From an uncultured Bacteroidales bacterium (GTDB lineage Bacteria > Bacteroidota > Bacteroidia > Bacteroidales > WCHB1-69), in NCBI GenBank assembly GCA_937901455.1, contig CALDIA010000058.1:1-42084 (forward strand): a stretch of 42,084 nucleotides of DNA, in the 5' to 3' direction. The notes under the pieces are model-generated. The model was not told the DNA's origin. It was given only the letters and a program-made list of their open reading frames with translations, and ran no database searches. Each line of letters starts with the position of its first letter. Position 1 is the stretch's first letter. Positions 33,273-41,708 of the stretch are shown here, piece after piece. A program made the translations under genes and the position numbers.

Positions 33273-34436
33273 TTAGTATTCTGAAGGGTGTTTTTCCACA
33301 TGCCTCAGTTGTGGTACGAGCATTGGGTATGATTTAGTTAGGCAGTCGGTGTCGTCCAGATCTTCGGGGCGGGCTGCTAACAGGAATGCCATGGCCAAGC
33401 GATGGTCATGATGGGTCTTTAGCGGGGCGCCTGTCAAGCAGTTGGCGCAGTGATCGCGTCCGTGCACATGCAATTGGTCGTCGGTCAGAGTTATGTCAGT
33501 CCATGACGACAACTGTTCTGATAATTGTCGGCCCCTGTCCGACTCTTTGTAGCGCAGGTTGTGGGTGTGCAAGAATAGGATGTCCAAAGGCATAAGTGTT
33601 GCCAACATGCACATTACAGGCACTGTGTCAAGGTTGTTGCGCACATCGAGGGTGATGGGGCTGGTGTGTCGCTGACCGTTGGGGGTGATGAGGATGTCAG
33701 AACCTACTTGGCGGCTGCAGATGCCAAGGGCTTCAAACCATTGGGCAATGACAGCATCGCTTTGCAACGAATCCAAGGAGAGGTTTTGCAGGGTGAAGGC
33801 CTGTTGGTGGAGGAGGGCGTATGCATACCAAAACAAGGCTGCGCTCCAGTCACCAGCCAATCCGATGGCTTTGCGCTCGAAGGGTCTGCCAGGCATTTCC
33901 ACCCAATAAGGCATACATTGGCGGGTTAGTTCCACGTAGGATGAGGAGGTCATGGCGGCGGGCTCGGTGTAGAGGCGCTGCAAGCCTGTCAGTGGAGCGG
34001 AGAGCAATAGGGCGGAGGCATACTGGCTGCTGTGGCGGCAGTCGATGGAGATCGTCTCAGCTCGCATGACGTGCCCACGGATGTGTAGTCCGTCGGCTTG
34101 CACTCGGATGTCGGCACCTGCCGCCTGCAGCACGTCAACAAGTGGTTTAATGGGCCGCTGCAACAGGCGTGGAGTGCCGGTCAGCAACCAACTGCCGGGG
34201 GTGGCAGACAGAATCGGCAACAGGAATCGGTAGGCCGCCCCGCAGTCGCGCACATCGATAATGGTCTCTTCGGTGCCTTGCGCCGATAGTATCGCCGATA
34301 GCGCCTGGGCCGTCACCCGCACATCACTACAGTCATCGGCCAATACTTCCCTGACGACCCCCTCGGTGAGGAAGCTGATAATCATCTGTCGGATGATAAT
34401 GCTCTTACATTCAGGCAACTTGATTGATGGAATCAT
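33273..34436 (-). CDS. aroA: 3-phosphoshikimate 1-carboxyvinyltransferase (EPSP synthase), short divergent form
   Basis: AroA joins shikimate 3-phosphate and phosphoenolpyruvate in the sixth shikimate-pathway step. At 387 residues it is shorter than most relatives (about 400-440). Key residues can still be found: Lys11, Ser12 and Arg16 in ECKSIIIR, SSQ at 136-138, Asp270, Lys297-Glu298 and Arg301 in KESDRG, HDHR at 343-346 and Lys368 in TKSYP. The usual NAGT loop is changed to DCGAA (64-68), and PGSKS is PECKS. It therefore looks active but diverged. The -7 box lies only five bases before the ATG. It is divergent from the first rhomboid gene. Confidence 0.92.
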   Translation of the reverse strand: MIPSIKLPECKSIIIRQMIISFLTEGVVREVLADDCSDVRVTAQALSAILSAQGTEETIIDVRDCGAAYRFLLPILSATPGSWLLTGTPRLLQRPIKPLVDVLQAAGADIRVQADGLHIRGHVMRAETISIDCRHSSQYASALLLSAPLTGLQRLYTEPAAMTSSSYVELTRQCMPYWVEMPGRPFERKAIGLAGDWSAALFWYAYALLHQQAFTLQNLSLDSLQSDAVIAQWFEALGICSRQVGSDILITPNGQRHTSPITLDVRNNLDTVPVMCMLATLMPLDILFLHTHNLRYKESDRGRQLSEQLSSWTDITLTDDQLHVHGRDHCANCLTGAPLKTHHDHRLAMAFLLAARPEDLDDTDCLTKSYPMLVPQLRHVEKHPSEY

Positions 34437-34440
34437 AGCC

Positions 34441-34471
34441 GCAAAGATACTTTTTTTTTATGTATCTTTGC
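34441..34471. promoter_or_regulatory. Mirrored divergent promoter between aroA and the first rhomboid gene
   Basis: GCAAAGATAC (34441-34450) and GTATCTTTGC (34462-34471) are exact reverse complements separated by 11 bases of mostly T. Each arm contains a TATCTTTG -7 box, one facing aroA, the other the rhomboid gene. Confidence 0.6.
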
Positions 34472-34523
34472 CGCCTTAAAATGTGTACATCTAATCTTGT
34501 GACGATGTGCGGAATACAATTGT

Positions 34524-35372
34524 ATGAATAATGACCAGATAAGAATGGGCGGCTTCAATATTTTGCCGCCTGGGGTGAAAAACCTATTGATAATCAACGT
34601 GCTGCTATTTATGGCCACGATTGCGTTTCAGCGTACCGGGTTGGTGGACTTGGAACGTTGGCTCGGTATGCACCTCTTCACGTCCCAGCTCTTTATGCCT
34701 TGGCAGCCTGTAACTTATATGTTCATGCATGCCAACTTCGGGCATCTCTTCTTCAATATGTTTGCCCTATGGATGTTTGGGGCTGCGGTGGAGAATGTGT
34801 GGGGTACCAAGCGCTTTCTGCTATACTATTTTATTACCGGCATGTGCGCTGGTATGATGCACTATATGGTCATCTTCTTACAGATTCATCCGACCATTGC
34901 CCTGATGGACCAGTTTCTGGCTGACCCTTCGGTGGATAGCTTCCGGACGTTCGTGAGTGAGTATAATGGCAAATACCTTCGTACTGATGCCTTACAGCAG
35001 ACGTTGGCCTATCTACAACAGTATCCGGACAGTATCTCGCAGGTGATTGACAATGTGATTTCCAGCAAGGAGGCCATCCTCAACCAGTTCAACTTGGTGG
35101 GTGCTTCCGGGGCTGTTTTTGCCCTCTTGTTAGCCTTTGGCATGCTCTTTCCAGAGGCAGAGATTTACATATACTTCTTGTTCCCCATCAAGGCCAAATG
35201 GTTCGTGATTCTCTATGGAGCCTTGGAACTGATTTACGGCGTAGCTGGCACAGGCGATGGTGTGGCGCACTTTGCCCATCTGAGCGGTATGCTTGCAGGC
35301 ATCGTCCTGATTCTGCTATGGCGCCGTGGCGACCGTAATAATCGTCAAAATATCTATTACGATGACTTCTAA
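34524..35372 (+). CDS. Rhomboid intramembrane serine protease, 282 aa
   Basis: Rhomboids cut substrate transmembrane helices inside the membrane. The catalytic serine Ser195 is in GASG (193-196) and the catalytic histidine is His252 in AHFAHLSG; the HANFGHLFFNMF segment (69-80) and the WR-like YAENVWG region are also typical. The protein contains about six hydrophobic helices. Unusual is a stretch of about 65 mostly hydrophilic residues (about 122-188, between the third membrane helix and the serine helix). The 3' end overlaps the second rhomboid gene by 11 bases. Substrate unknown. Confidence 0.93.
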   Translation: MNNDQIRMGGFNILPPGVKNLLIINVLLFMATIAFQRTGLVDLERWLGMHLFTSQLFMPWQPVTYMFMHANFGHLFFNMFALWMFGAAVENVWGTKRFLLYYFITGMCAGMMHYMVIFLQIHPTIALMDQFLADPSVDSFRTFVSEYNGKYLRTDALQQTLAYLQQYPDSISQVIDNVISSKEAILNQFNLVGASGAVFALLLAFGMLFPEAEIYIYFLFPIKAKWFVILYGALELIYGVAGTGDGVAHFAHLSGMLAGIVLILLWRRGDRNNRQNIYYDDF

Positions 35373-36294
35373 CCCATATCAGATATTAAATCGCGAAACC
35401 CCTGGACAGAGGTTGAAGCGCTTCGTCAAGGACCCCTCTTGGCTCAACCGCATCGTCACAATCAATGTGGCAGTGTTCCTTTTGGTCCTGATACTCAGGG
35501 GAGTCTGCTCTCTGCACAACTTTCTGTTGGTGGATACGCAGAAGGCATGGCTTCCACAGACCCTGTTGCAGTGGCTCTCGTGCCCAGCCTCGGTGACCAC
35601 GCTCCTGCATCAGCCTTGGAGTATTTTCACCAGCCTCTTTATACATAACGGGCTATGGCACCTCTTTTTCAATATGTTTATGCTCTACTTCGTGGGCAAG
35701 TTCTTCTTGTCGCGCATGAGTGAGCGCCATTTTCTGTGGGTGTACTTTCTGGGCGGAATCGTTGGCAATGTGACCTATATCGCTGCCTACAACCTCTTTC
35801 CTGTCTTTGCCAATGCCCTGCCACACAGCTTTGCCGTGGGCGCATCTGGCTGCATTATGGCCGTGATGGCTGCCATCACTCTCTATGAACCCAACTATGA
35901 GGTGAACTTGTTGCTGATAGGGCGTGTCAAAATGTGGGTGCTTACGCTAATCTTCATTGCCATTGACCTGATGAGCATCCCTAAGGGAAATGCCGGGGGG
36001 CATATTGCCCACATAGGAGGCGTGCTGCTCGGCCTTGTCTATGTGCTCATCTATCGCTTTGCCACAAAGAGGAAATCCCTGAGAGGCTCATCCTCCAGAC
36101 AAAACACCAAGAAACAGAAATATTACGTCTCCCGCGAGAGCGGCCGTCCTATCAGTGATGAGGAGTATAACGAGCGCAAGACTGCTGACAGCCAACGTAT
36201 AGATGAAATATTAGACAAAATTTCCAAAGACGGCTACCCGGCTCTCACTGAAGAAGAAAAGGATTTTCTGTTCCATTATTCCAAATCAAAATGA
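35362..36294 (+). CDS. Second rhomboid protease with C-terminal cytoplasmic tail, 310 aa
   Basis: The rhomboid core carries GASG with Ser162, and His217 in GHIAHIGG; SLFIHNGLWHLFFNMF (91-106) is the conserved histidine/asparagine loop. After the last membrane helix (about 221-235) comes a basic linker (KRKSLRGSSSRQNTKKQ) and an acidic helical tail with ISDEEYNERK and YPALTEEEKDFLFHYSK, a small domain seen in many Bacteroidota rhomboids. I chose ATG 35362 (MTSNPYQIL) because the longer frame would extend far into the first rhomboid. It overlaps the following gene by four bases (ATGA), so translation is coupled. Confidence 0.93.
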   Translation: MTSNPYQILNRETPGQRLKRFVKDPSWLNRIVTINVAVFLLVLILRGVCSLHNFLLVDTQKAWLPQTLLQWLSCPASVTTLLHQPWSIFTSLFIHNGLWHLFFNMFMLYFVGKFFLSRMSERHFLWVYFLGGIVGNVTYIAAYNLFPVFANALPHSFAVGASGCIMAVMAAITLYEPNYEVNLLLIGRVKMWVLTLIFIAIDLMSIPKGNAGGHIAHIGGVLLGLVYVLIYRFATKRKSLRGSSSRQNTKKQKYYVSRESGRPISDEEYNERKTADSQRIDEILDKISKDGYPALTEEEKDFLFHYSKSK

Positions 36295-37439
36295 GTGTTA
36301 AGAAGTTGCATATATTGAAGTCCATAGGTAAGGTCTTGCTCACCATCCTTACGGTAGTGGTCATGGGTTCGCTGCTGTTCTCCCTTCTCGCCAAGGTGAT
36401 TCCCCCTTCGGTGTCGCATCTGATGGCCTACTGCGGACTTCTGTTCCCCTATATTGTCATCGCTAACCTGATCCTAATGGTGCTGTGGCTTTTTCTGGAT
36501 TATCGCTGGTCGATAGCCATTGCATTGCTGATAATCCTGAATGTGAACAATATCGACCGCCATTTCCAACTTCGCGACATGGAGAAACCTGAAACATGTG
36601 CTAATTGCTTGAAGGTGATGAGTTTTAACGTGCGCGACTTCAACATATACACCGACCATTACAAGGCAGATGCACGCAAAGTACTCGATTTTCTGAAAGA
36701 AGAACGCCCTGATATTCTCTGCCTTCAAGAGTACTGCTTCGACAAAAACGACAAACAGGATATTAATATGAATGAAGAGATACTGAAAGCGCTGGGCCTT
36801 CCCGACAGTCCGAGAAATTACCAACTGCTTCTGTCTCAGGAAAACAAGCTGGGCTATCAGTTTGGTATGGCTGTCTTCAGTAGTTATAGAATTGTGGACT
36901 GCGGTTTGGTGGCCATGAGCGACAGCTCGTCTAACAAGTCGATGTATGTGGATATTCGTTATAATGGGGATACTGTACGCATTTACAATGTGCACCTCAG
37001 CTCCTATCATATTGACAGCGATGACTATGCTGCCAGTGAAGCGATTTTGCACAACAATAACGAGGATGGCAGGCTGAACGAGAAGGCTGCCAAGTTGTAT
37101 CGCAAGATTGGCAATGCTTTTGAACAGCGGCAGGAACAGGCCCGTAGCGTGCGTGCCCACATTGACACGTGCCTTAGTCCCGTGATTATTTGCGGCGACT
37201 TTAACGATTCCCCCGAGTCGTACAGCTATTTTAAGATTGCCCATGGCTTCAAGGACTCCTTCCGGGCTAGTGGCAAAGGTACCGGAGTGACCTACAAGGG
37301 TAGCGTTTTCCCTTCTTTCCGTATCGACTATATTCTCCATACCAAGTTCTATAACGATTTCGGGCACACGATTTGCACTGAAATGGATATCTCCGACCAT
37401 TATCCTATTTACACATACATATCCTTGATTAACAAATGA
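36291..37439 (+). CDS. Membrane-anchored endonuclease/exonuclease/phosphatase (EEP) family protein, 382 aa
   Basis: Three hydrophobic helices occupy residues about 14-35, 45-68 and 73-86, after which an EEP hydrolase domain follows, probably on the outer face of the inner membrane. The domain has the metal and catalytic residues of the family: MSFNVRDF (Asn113), CLQEYC (Glu147), NVHLSS, CGDFNDSP with the Asp-Asn pair, RIDYIL and the terminal SDHYPI. EEP enzymes include DNases and phosphatases; which substrate this one acts on is not known. It overlaps both neighbours by four bases each and belongs to the rhomboid cluster. Confidence 0.92.
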   Translation: MSVKKLHILKSIGKVLLTILTVVVMGSLLFSLLAKVIPPSVSHLMAYCGLLFPYIVIANLILMVLWLFLDYRWSIAIALLIILNVNNIDRHFQLRDMEKPETCANCLKVMSFNVRDFNIYTDHYKADARKVLDFLKEERPDILCLQEYCFDKNDKQDINMNEEILKALGLPDSPRNYQLLLSQENKLGYQFGMAVFSSYRIVDCGLVAMSDSSSNKSMYVDIRYNGDTVRIYNVHLSSYHIDSDDYAASEAILHNNNEDGRLNEKAAKLYRKIGNAFEQRQEQARSVRAHIDTCLSPVIICGDFNDSPESYSYFKIAHGFKDSFRASGKGTGVTYKGSVFPSFRIDYILHTKFYNDFGHTICTEMDISDHYPIYTYISLINK

Positions 37440-38512
37440 AAATGATAATAACACGTCTCAAACCCCTTACATTACTCGCTATAGTAAGTACAATTCTGAC
37501 TCTGTCGTCTTGCCAGCCAAAGGCATCCATGGTTGAAGAGGAACCGATGCCTTCAGTGTTGAATGAGGCTACCGTGTCGTCCTTTGCTTCGGGTATTGCC
37601 AATGGTGTCCTCTTTGGAAATGCTGCCGCCTTTAATGATGTTATCGATAGAGAGCATATTAAGACGCTGGTGTCGGAAAACTCCATTGTGTATAGTGGTT
37701 TTGATGTGGAGGGAGGAGAGGCTTATTTCGAACATGCCATCCAGTTGGGCGACCAGGCCGTGCAGGCTGTTGACAATGGTGGTGATTTTGCCTTTGTCCA
37801 TTATTATGAGGAAGGTACGGTACATCACGCCGTCTTTCGACTGTACAATAACTATATTGTCGATTTCTATGATTGTGTGGTGGATACAGTGAACGGTCAA
37901 CTGATGATTGAAGATTGCTATGTCTATAGCCTTGGTGCTAATCTTTCGGAGAATGTGAAGTATAACATGCTGTATAATCTGCTGTTGCAAACCAATCCCG
38001 ATAGTGATGTGCATTGGTTGCGTGAAGCTGAGGAGTTGACCAAGTCTGGTAAGCATCAAGAGGCGGTCAAGTTGTTGGAAGCGCATAAGGATGTTCTCAT
38101 GGAGTATCCTTTGTTTCATCAGCTTTATATTGTGAATTTATACCAGCGCAACCCTAAGACCTTCATTGCCCAGATGAACCACATGAAGGATGTTATAGAC
38201 CCTCGCTACAAACTTTTTCACGAGTTGCATTGCTATTATGCACGGGGCGACGCTGCCGGTGCCGAGCAGGTGGCAAATGAGCTGATACCATACACGGGCG
38301 ATGACCCTATCTATCTGTTCCTGCTGGGGCAGGCGTATCAGAATAGCAAGCAGTACGACAAAGCCGTGGAGTGCTATAAGATATTGGATGAGGCTATGCC
38401 GCTTTTCTGGGACTTGTGGCAGAGTGAGTTGCATTGTTATAAAACACTGGGCGACACAGCATCCTACCGGCGGTGTGTGCTGCGTGGCGAGGAGGAGTTT
38501 GGAAAGGATTAG
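37436..38512 (+). CDS. TPR-like lipoprotein of unknown function, 358 aa
   Basis: The protein has a lipoprotein signal with lipobox L-S-S-C (LTLSSC, Cys26). The N-terminal part (about 40-190) has mixed alpha/beta character with VHYYEEGTVHHAVFRLYNNYIVDFYDC. The C-terminal part (about 200-358) resembles tetratricopeptide repeats: LREAEELTKSGKHQEAVKLLE, YLFLLGQAYQNSKQYDKAVECYKILDE. It is therefore probably an envelope protein that binds partners. ATG 37436 overlaps the EEP gene by four bases. It is convergent with the ygiQ-type gene, with only seven bases between the stop codons. Confidence 0.8.
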   Translation: MKMIITRLKPLTLLAIVSTILTLSSCQPKASMVEEEPMPSVLNEATVSSFASGIANGVLFGNAAAFNDVIDREHIKTLVSENSIVYSGFDVEGGEAYFEHAIQLGDQAVQAVDNGGDFAFVHYYEEGTVHHAVFRLYNNYIVDFYDCVVDTVNGQLMIEDCYVYSLGANLSENVKYNMLYNLLLQTNPDSDVHWLREAEELTKSGKHQEAVKLLEAHKDVLMEYPLFHQLYIVNLYQRNPKTFIAQMNHMKDVIDPRYKLFHELHCYYARGDAAGAEQVANELIPYTGDDPIYLFLLGQAYQNSKQYDKAVECYKILDEAMPLFWDLWQSELHCYKTLGDTASYRRCVLRGEEEFGKD

Positions 38513-38519
38513 CAATCGC

Positions 38520-40295
38520 CTACCGTTTTTTTCTGTTTGATGTTCTTTTGTGTGCGAAAGGAGCATTGTGCTCTTTTCTGAAGAAGAATGCGTGCTGGTC
38601 TCGGCGTTCATGGTCGCTTTTGGCCACATGTACGGGTTTTCCGGTGTATGGGTCGTATTCCAGATAGTACATGGCAGTGGCGTACGTCATGGGTGTTGGT
38701 GTGAATGTCTGCACTTGATCGGTGAGCAGATGGTGAGCATGGGCGGTTTTGCTTAGCTCCGACATTTTGGCGAGTGTGCAGCCAGGGTGCGCAGAGATGA
38801 GGTATGGAATTAGCTGCTGGTTCTTGCCACATCGCTCGTTTTCGTTGCGGAACTGCTGCATGAACTTCAAAAACTTGTCAAAGGTGGGCTTTCGCATGAG
38901 GTGTACCACTTCGGGGTCGGTATGCTCTGGGGCCACCTTCAGTCGCCCGGAGACATGTTTGCCTACCAATTCGTGCAGGTAGGCGGAGGAGGAGGGGTCG
39001 TCGGCCCCGGCATCCACCAGCATCTCGTATCGGATGCCACTGCCGATGGTGATGTGCTTAACACTCTCCAACTTGGCGACTTTGCGGTACAGTGCGATCA
39101 AAGGCTGGTGGTCGCGGTGGAGGTTTGAGCATATCTTGGGGTGGAGGCATGAGGGACGTGCACAGGTGCGGCATAGAGTCAGATCTTTGCCCTCCATGCG
39201 GAACATGTTGGCGGAAGGCCCTCCCAAGTCAGTGATGTGCCCCTTGAAGTAGTCTCTGCCTGCCAAATCTTCTGCCTCAGCAAGGATGGATGCATCGGAG
39301 CGTGAGGAGACCTGTTTCCCTTGGTGGGCGGCAATGGCACAGAAACTGCACCCGCCAAAGCATCCTCGGTGTATGGTGATAGAGTTTTTGATCATTTCAA
39401 AAGCTGGCACCGGACCGCGTTTTAGATATTTTGGGTGTGGCGCATTCATCATTCTGTCAAACAGTGCAAAACTGTCCATCTCTGCCTCCGTGGCTACAGG
39501 GTAGGGTGGACGAACTACCACATATTGGGTGCCGTGCGGCTGAATTATCGTGCGCTGCTCCCGCTTGTTGGTCTCCCGCTCAAATAGTACGAAGTCGTCG
39601 CCATATTTGCGCTTGTCGTGTTGCTCCTCCTGCCACGAGTGCAATAGGATAGGGCTCTCAGCTTTCAAAGAGGTGATGTCATCAGTTAGAAAGGCTATTT
39701 GTTGCTCCGCCATCAGATGCTGACGCCAGTCAGTACGCTGCAACAGCTTGGCGATGGAGAGGATAGGCCGCTCGCCCATGCCATATACCAAAAGGTCGGC
39801 GCCGCTGTCAATGAGGATGCTGGGCTTTAGCGTGTCGCTCCAGAAGTCGTAGTGCGACAGTCTGCGCATGGAGGCTTCTATGCCCCCAATCACTACGGGA
39901 ATATCGGGGTATAGCTGCTTGAGAATGCGTGTATAGGTCACGGTAGCATAGTCGGGTCTGAAGCCCGCCTGGCCGCCGGCCGTGTAGGCATCGTCATGGC
40001 GAAGCCTCTTCATGGCAGTGTAGTGATTCAGCATGGAGTCGATGTTGCCCGCCGTCACGCCAAAAAATAGGCGGGGTGCTCCCAACTTCTTAAAATCGCG
40101 GAGGTCATCTTTCCAGTTCGGTTGAGGTAAAATGGCCACCCGAAGGCCCGCTCGCTCCAGCGTGCGCCCAATGACGGCCGCCCCGAAGGAAGGATGATCC
40201 ACGTAGGCATCTCCACTCACGAGGATGACATCCACATAGTCCCACTGTAGATAGTCGAGCTCTTTCTTGGTGATGGGTAGAAAATGCTTGGGCAT
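38520..40295 (-). CDS. YgiQ family radical SAM protein, 591 aa
   Basis: The N-terminus (MPKHFLPITKKEL, then DVILVSGDAYVDHPSFG at 22-38) and the radical SAM motif CFGGCSFC at 312-319 match the YgiQ/UPF0313 family. Further conserved stretches are VVIGGIEASMRRLSHYDFW (about 134-152), TIHRGC, CTRTC-like CRTCARPSCLHPKIC (about 378-392, a possible extra cluster site) and LKVAPEHTDPEV (about 456-467). The activity and substrate are unknown. The gene starts two bases after the DUF389 gene, so they are probably co-transcribed. Confidence 0.94.
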   Translation of the reverse strand: MPKHFLPITKKELDYLQWDYVDVILVSGDAYVDHPSFGAAVIGRTLERAGLRVAILPQPNWKDDLRDFKKLGAPRLFFGVTAGNIDSMLNHYTAMKRLRHDDAYTAGGQAGFRPDYATVTYTRILKQLYPDIPVVIGGIEASMRRLSHYDFWSDTLKPSILIDSGADLLVYGMGERPILSIAKLLQRTDWRQHLMAEQQIAFLTDDITSLKAESPILLHSWQEEQHDKRKYGDDFVLFERETNKREQRTIIQPHGTQYVVVRPPYPVATEAEMDSFALFDRMMNAPHPKYLKRGPVPAFEMIKNSITIHRGCFGGCSFCAIAAHQGKQVSSRSDASILAEAEDLAGRDYFKGHITDLGGPSANMFRMEGKDLTLCRTCARPSCLHPKICSNLHRDHQPLIALYRKVAKLESVKHITIGSGIRYEMLVDAGADDPSSSAYLHELVGKHVSGRLKVAPEHTDPEVVHLMRKPTFDKFLKFMQQFRNENERCGKNQQLIPYLISAHPGCTLAKMSELSKTAHAHHLLTDQVQTFTPTPMTYATAMYYLEYDPYTGKPVHVAKSDHERRDQHAFFFRKEHNAPFAHKRTSNRKKR

Positions 40296-40297
40296 GG

Positions 40298-41692
40298 CTA
40301 ATGGATAACCTTGAGCTCTTCCACTTCAAGACGAATCTTGAGCCATTTCACAATGTTCGCTTCAGCTTGCGGGTGTGCTTTGCCGTCTTTCCACTTCAGG
40401 AAGATGGTGGGCACAAACTCGCTCTTCGCCGTGTGGGGGGTATAGTAATAGATCTCGTCCAAGGCAAACTGGTCCAAGTCCGGATATTGTACGTACAACT
40501 CCTTGCCCAGTTGCTCCGATAACGATTTGTTGCTTTCTAACATGGAGACCTGCGACTTTAAAGACTCAATGGTAGAATCCATGCTCTGAATAACCTTGTC
40601 TTTCTTGTCGATGATATTCTCGATGATTTCATTTTGGGCGGCGAGGTCGATGGTTTCACCCGTCTGCTTCACCACCAGTTTGGCATTTTTCAGGCCATAG
40701 TCGGTACGCATAGTCTGCTGGAGGTCAGAAATCTCCATCGTGGAGAGCGGTGCGCCCACTAACGAGATGGTGATGACTGGCTCTGTGCGGTTGAACGAGC
40801 GGTCGCTGCTCACAATCTGTCGGTTGTTAAAGCACGTTTCGTCTTGAATCTCGGTGATGAACTTCTTGGCTTGTGCCTGAAAAGCAGTCTCTCGAATCAT
40901 GTTGACGGCTGCAATGACGCTGGGGATGATGACGATAATGGTGAAGATAGTGATGATACGCTTTACGGTCTTCATCCTCTTGACATCTAGGTAGCGGGTC
41001 ATGGGGAAGTTGAGGTAGCGGGTTACCAGGAAGGTGCTAAGGGCGATAAAGAAGGAGTTGATGAAGAAGAGGTAGAGGGCGCCAAAGAAGTAGCGGAACT
41101 GTAGGGTTGCCAGTCCATAACCGGCGGTGCATAGGGGCGGCATCAAGGCGGTGGCGATGGCCACTCCAGAAATGACCGCGATGGGTGGGTTCTTGCGCGA
41201 TAGGGCCACAATGCCTGCCGCACCGCCAAAGAAAGCGATGAACACATCGTAGATGGTCGGGTTGGTACGCGCCAGCAACTCCGACTGTGCGTCACTTAAA
41301 GGGGATATCAGAAAGTAAAGCGATGAGGCCAGCAAGCTGATGACAACCATGATGACAAGGTTCTGCAACGACTTGCGCAATAGGTCTTCGTCCATAATGC
41401 CAATAGCCAGGCCTATGCCGTTGATAGGACCCATCAGCGGCGAAATCAACATGGCGCCGATGATGACTGCTGTGGAGTTGACATTCAAGCCCACAGAAGC
41501 CACAATGATAGCGAAGAACAAAATCCACATGTTCACCCCGCGGAAAGTCACGCTGTTGGAGATGTTCTCAATGGTGGACTCGTAGTCAGTATCCTCGCGC
41601 AACTGTGTCAGCTGTAGCAACTTTTTGCCAATGTAGCGCAATTTTTTCAGGAACTTGGAGCCTGCCGTTTCTTTCTTCTCGGATTTTTCCAT
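40298..41692 (-). CDS. DUF389 family membrane protein, 464 aa
   Basis: The N-terminal domain (about 45-270) has about six hydrophobic helices with the family hallmark blocks SVGLNVNSTAVIIGAMLISP (about 66-85) followed by LMGPINGIGLAI, and VISGVAIATALMPPL (about 173-187). A long soluble C-terminal region (about 275-464) with a coiled coil (VIQSMDSTIESLKSQVSMLE) follows. The role of DUF389 proteins is unknown. The start codon at 41692 is preceded 16 bases upstream by the end of hisS, so hisS, DUF389 and the YgiQ gene are probably one transcript. Confidence 0.92.
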   Translation of the reverse strand: MEKSEKKETAGSKFLKKLRYIGKKLLQLTQLREDTDYESTIENISNSVTFRGVNMWILFFAIIVASVGLNVNSTAVIIGAMLISPLMGPINGIGLAIGIMDEDLLRKSLQNLVIMVVISLLASSLYFLISPLSDAQSELLARTNPTIYDVFIAFFGGAAGIVALSRKNPPIAVISGVAIATALMPPLCTAGYGLATLQFRYFFGALYLFFINSFFIALSTFLVTRYLNFPMTRYLDVKRMKTVKRIITIFTIIVIIPSVIAAVNMIRETAFQAQAKKFITEIQDETCFNNRQIVSSDRSFNRTEPVITISLVGAPLSTMEISDLQQTMRTDYGLKNAKLVVKQTGETIDLAAQNEIIENIIDKKDKVIQSMDSTIESLKSQVSMLESNKSLSEQLGKELYVQYPDLDQFALDEIYYYTPHTAKSEFVPTIFLKWKDGKAHPQAEANIVKWLKIRLEVEELKVIH

Positions 41693-41708
41693 TCGTAATA
41701 GATCGTGG

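Noticed and set aside
36474..37454. A 326-codon frame antisense to the EEP gene
   Set aside because: No start context, no domain, and the sense gene has all catalytic motifs and coupled overlaps with its neighbours.
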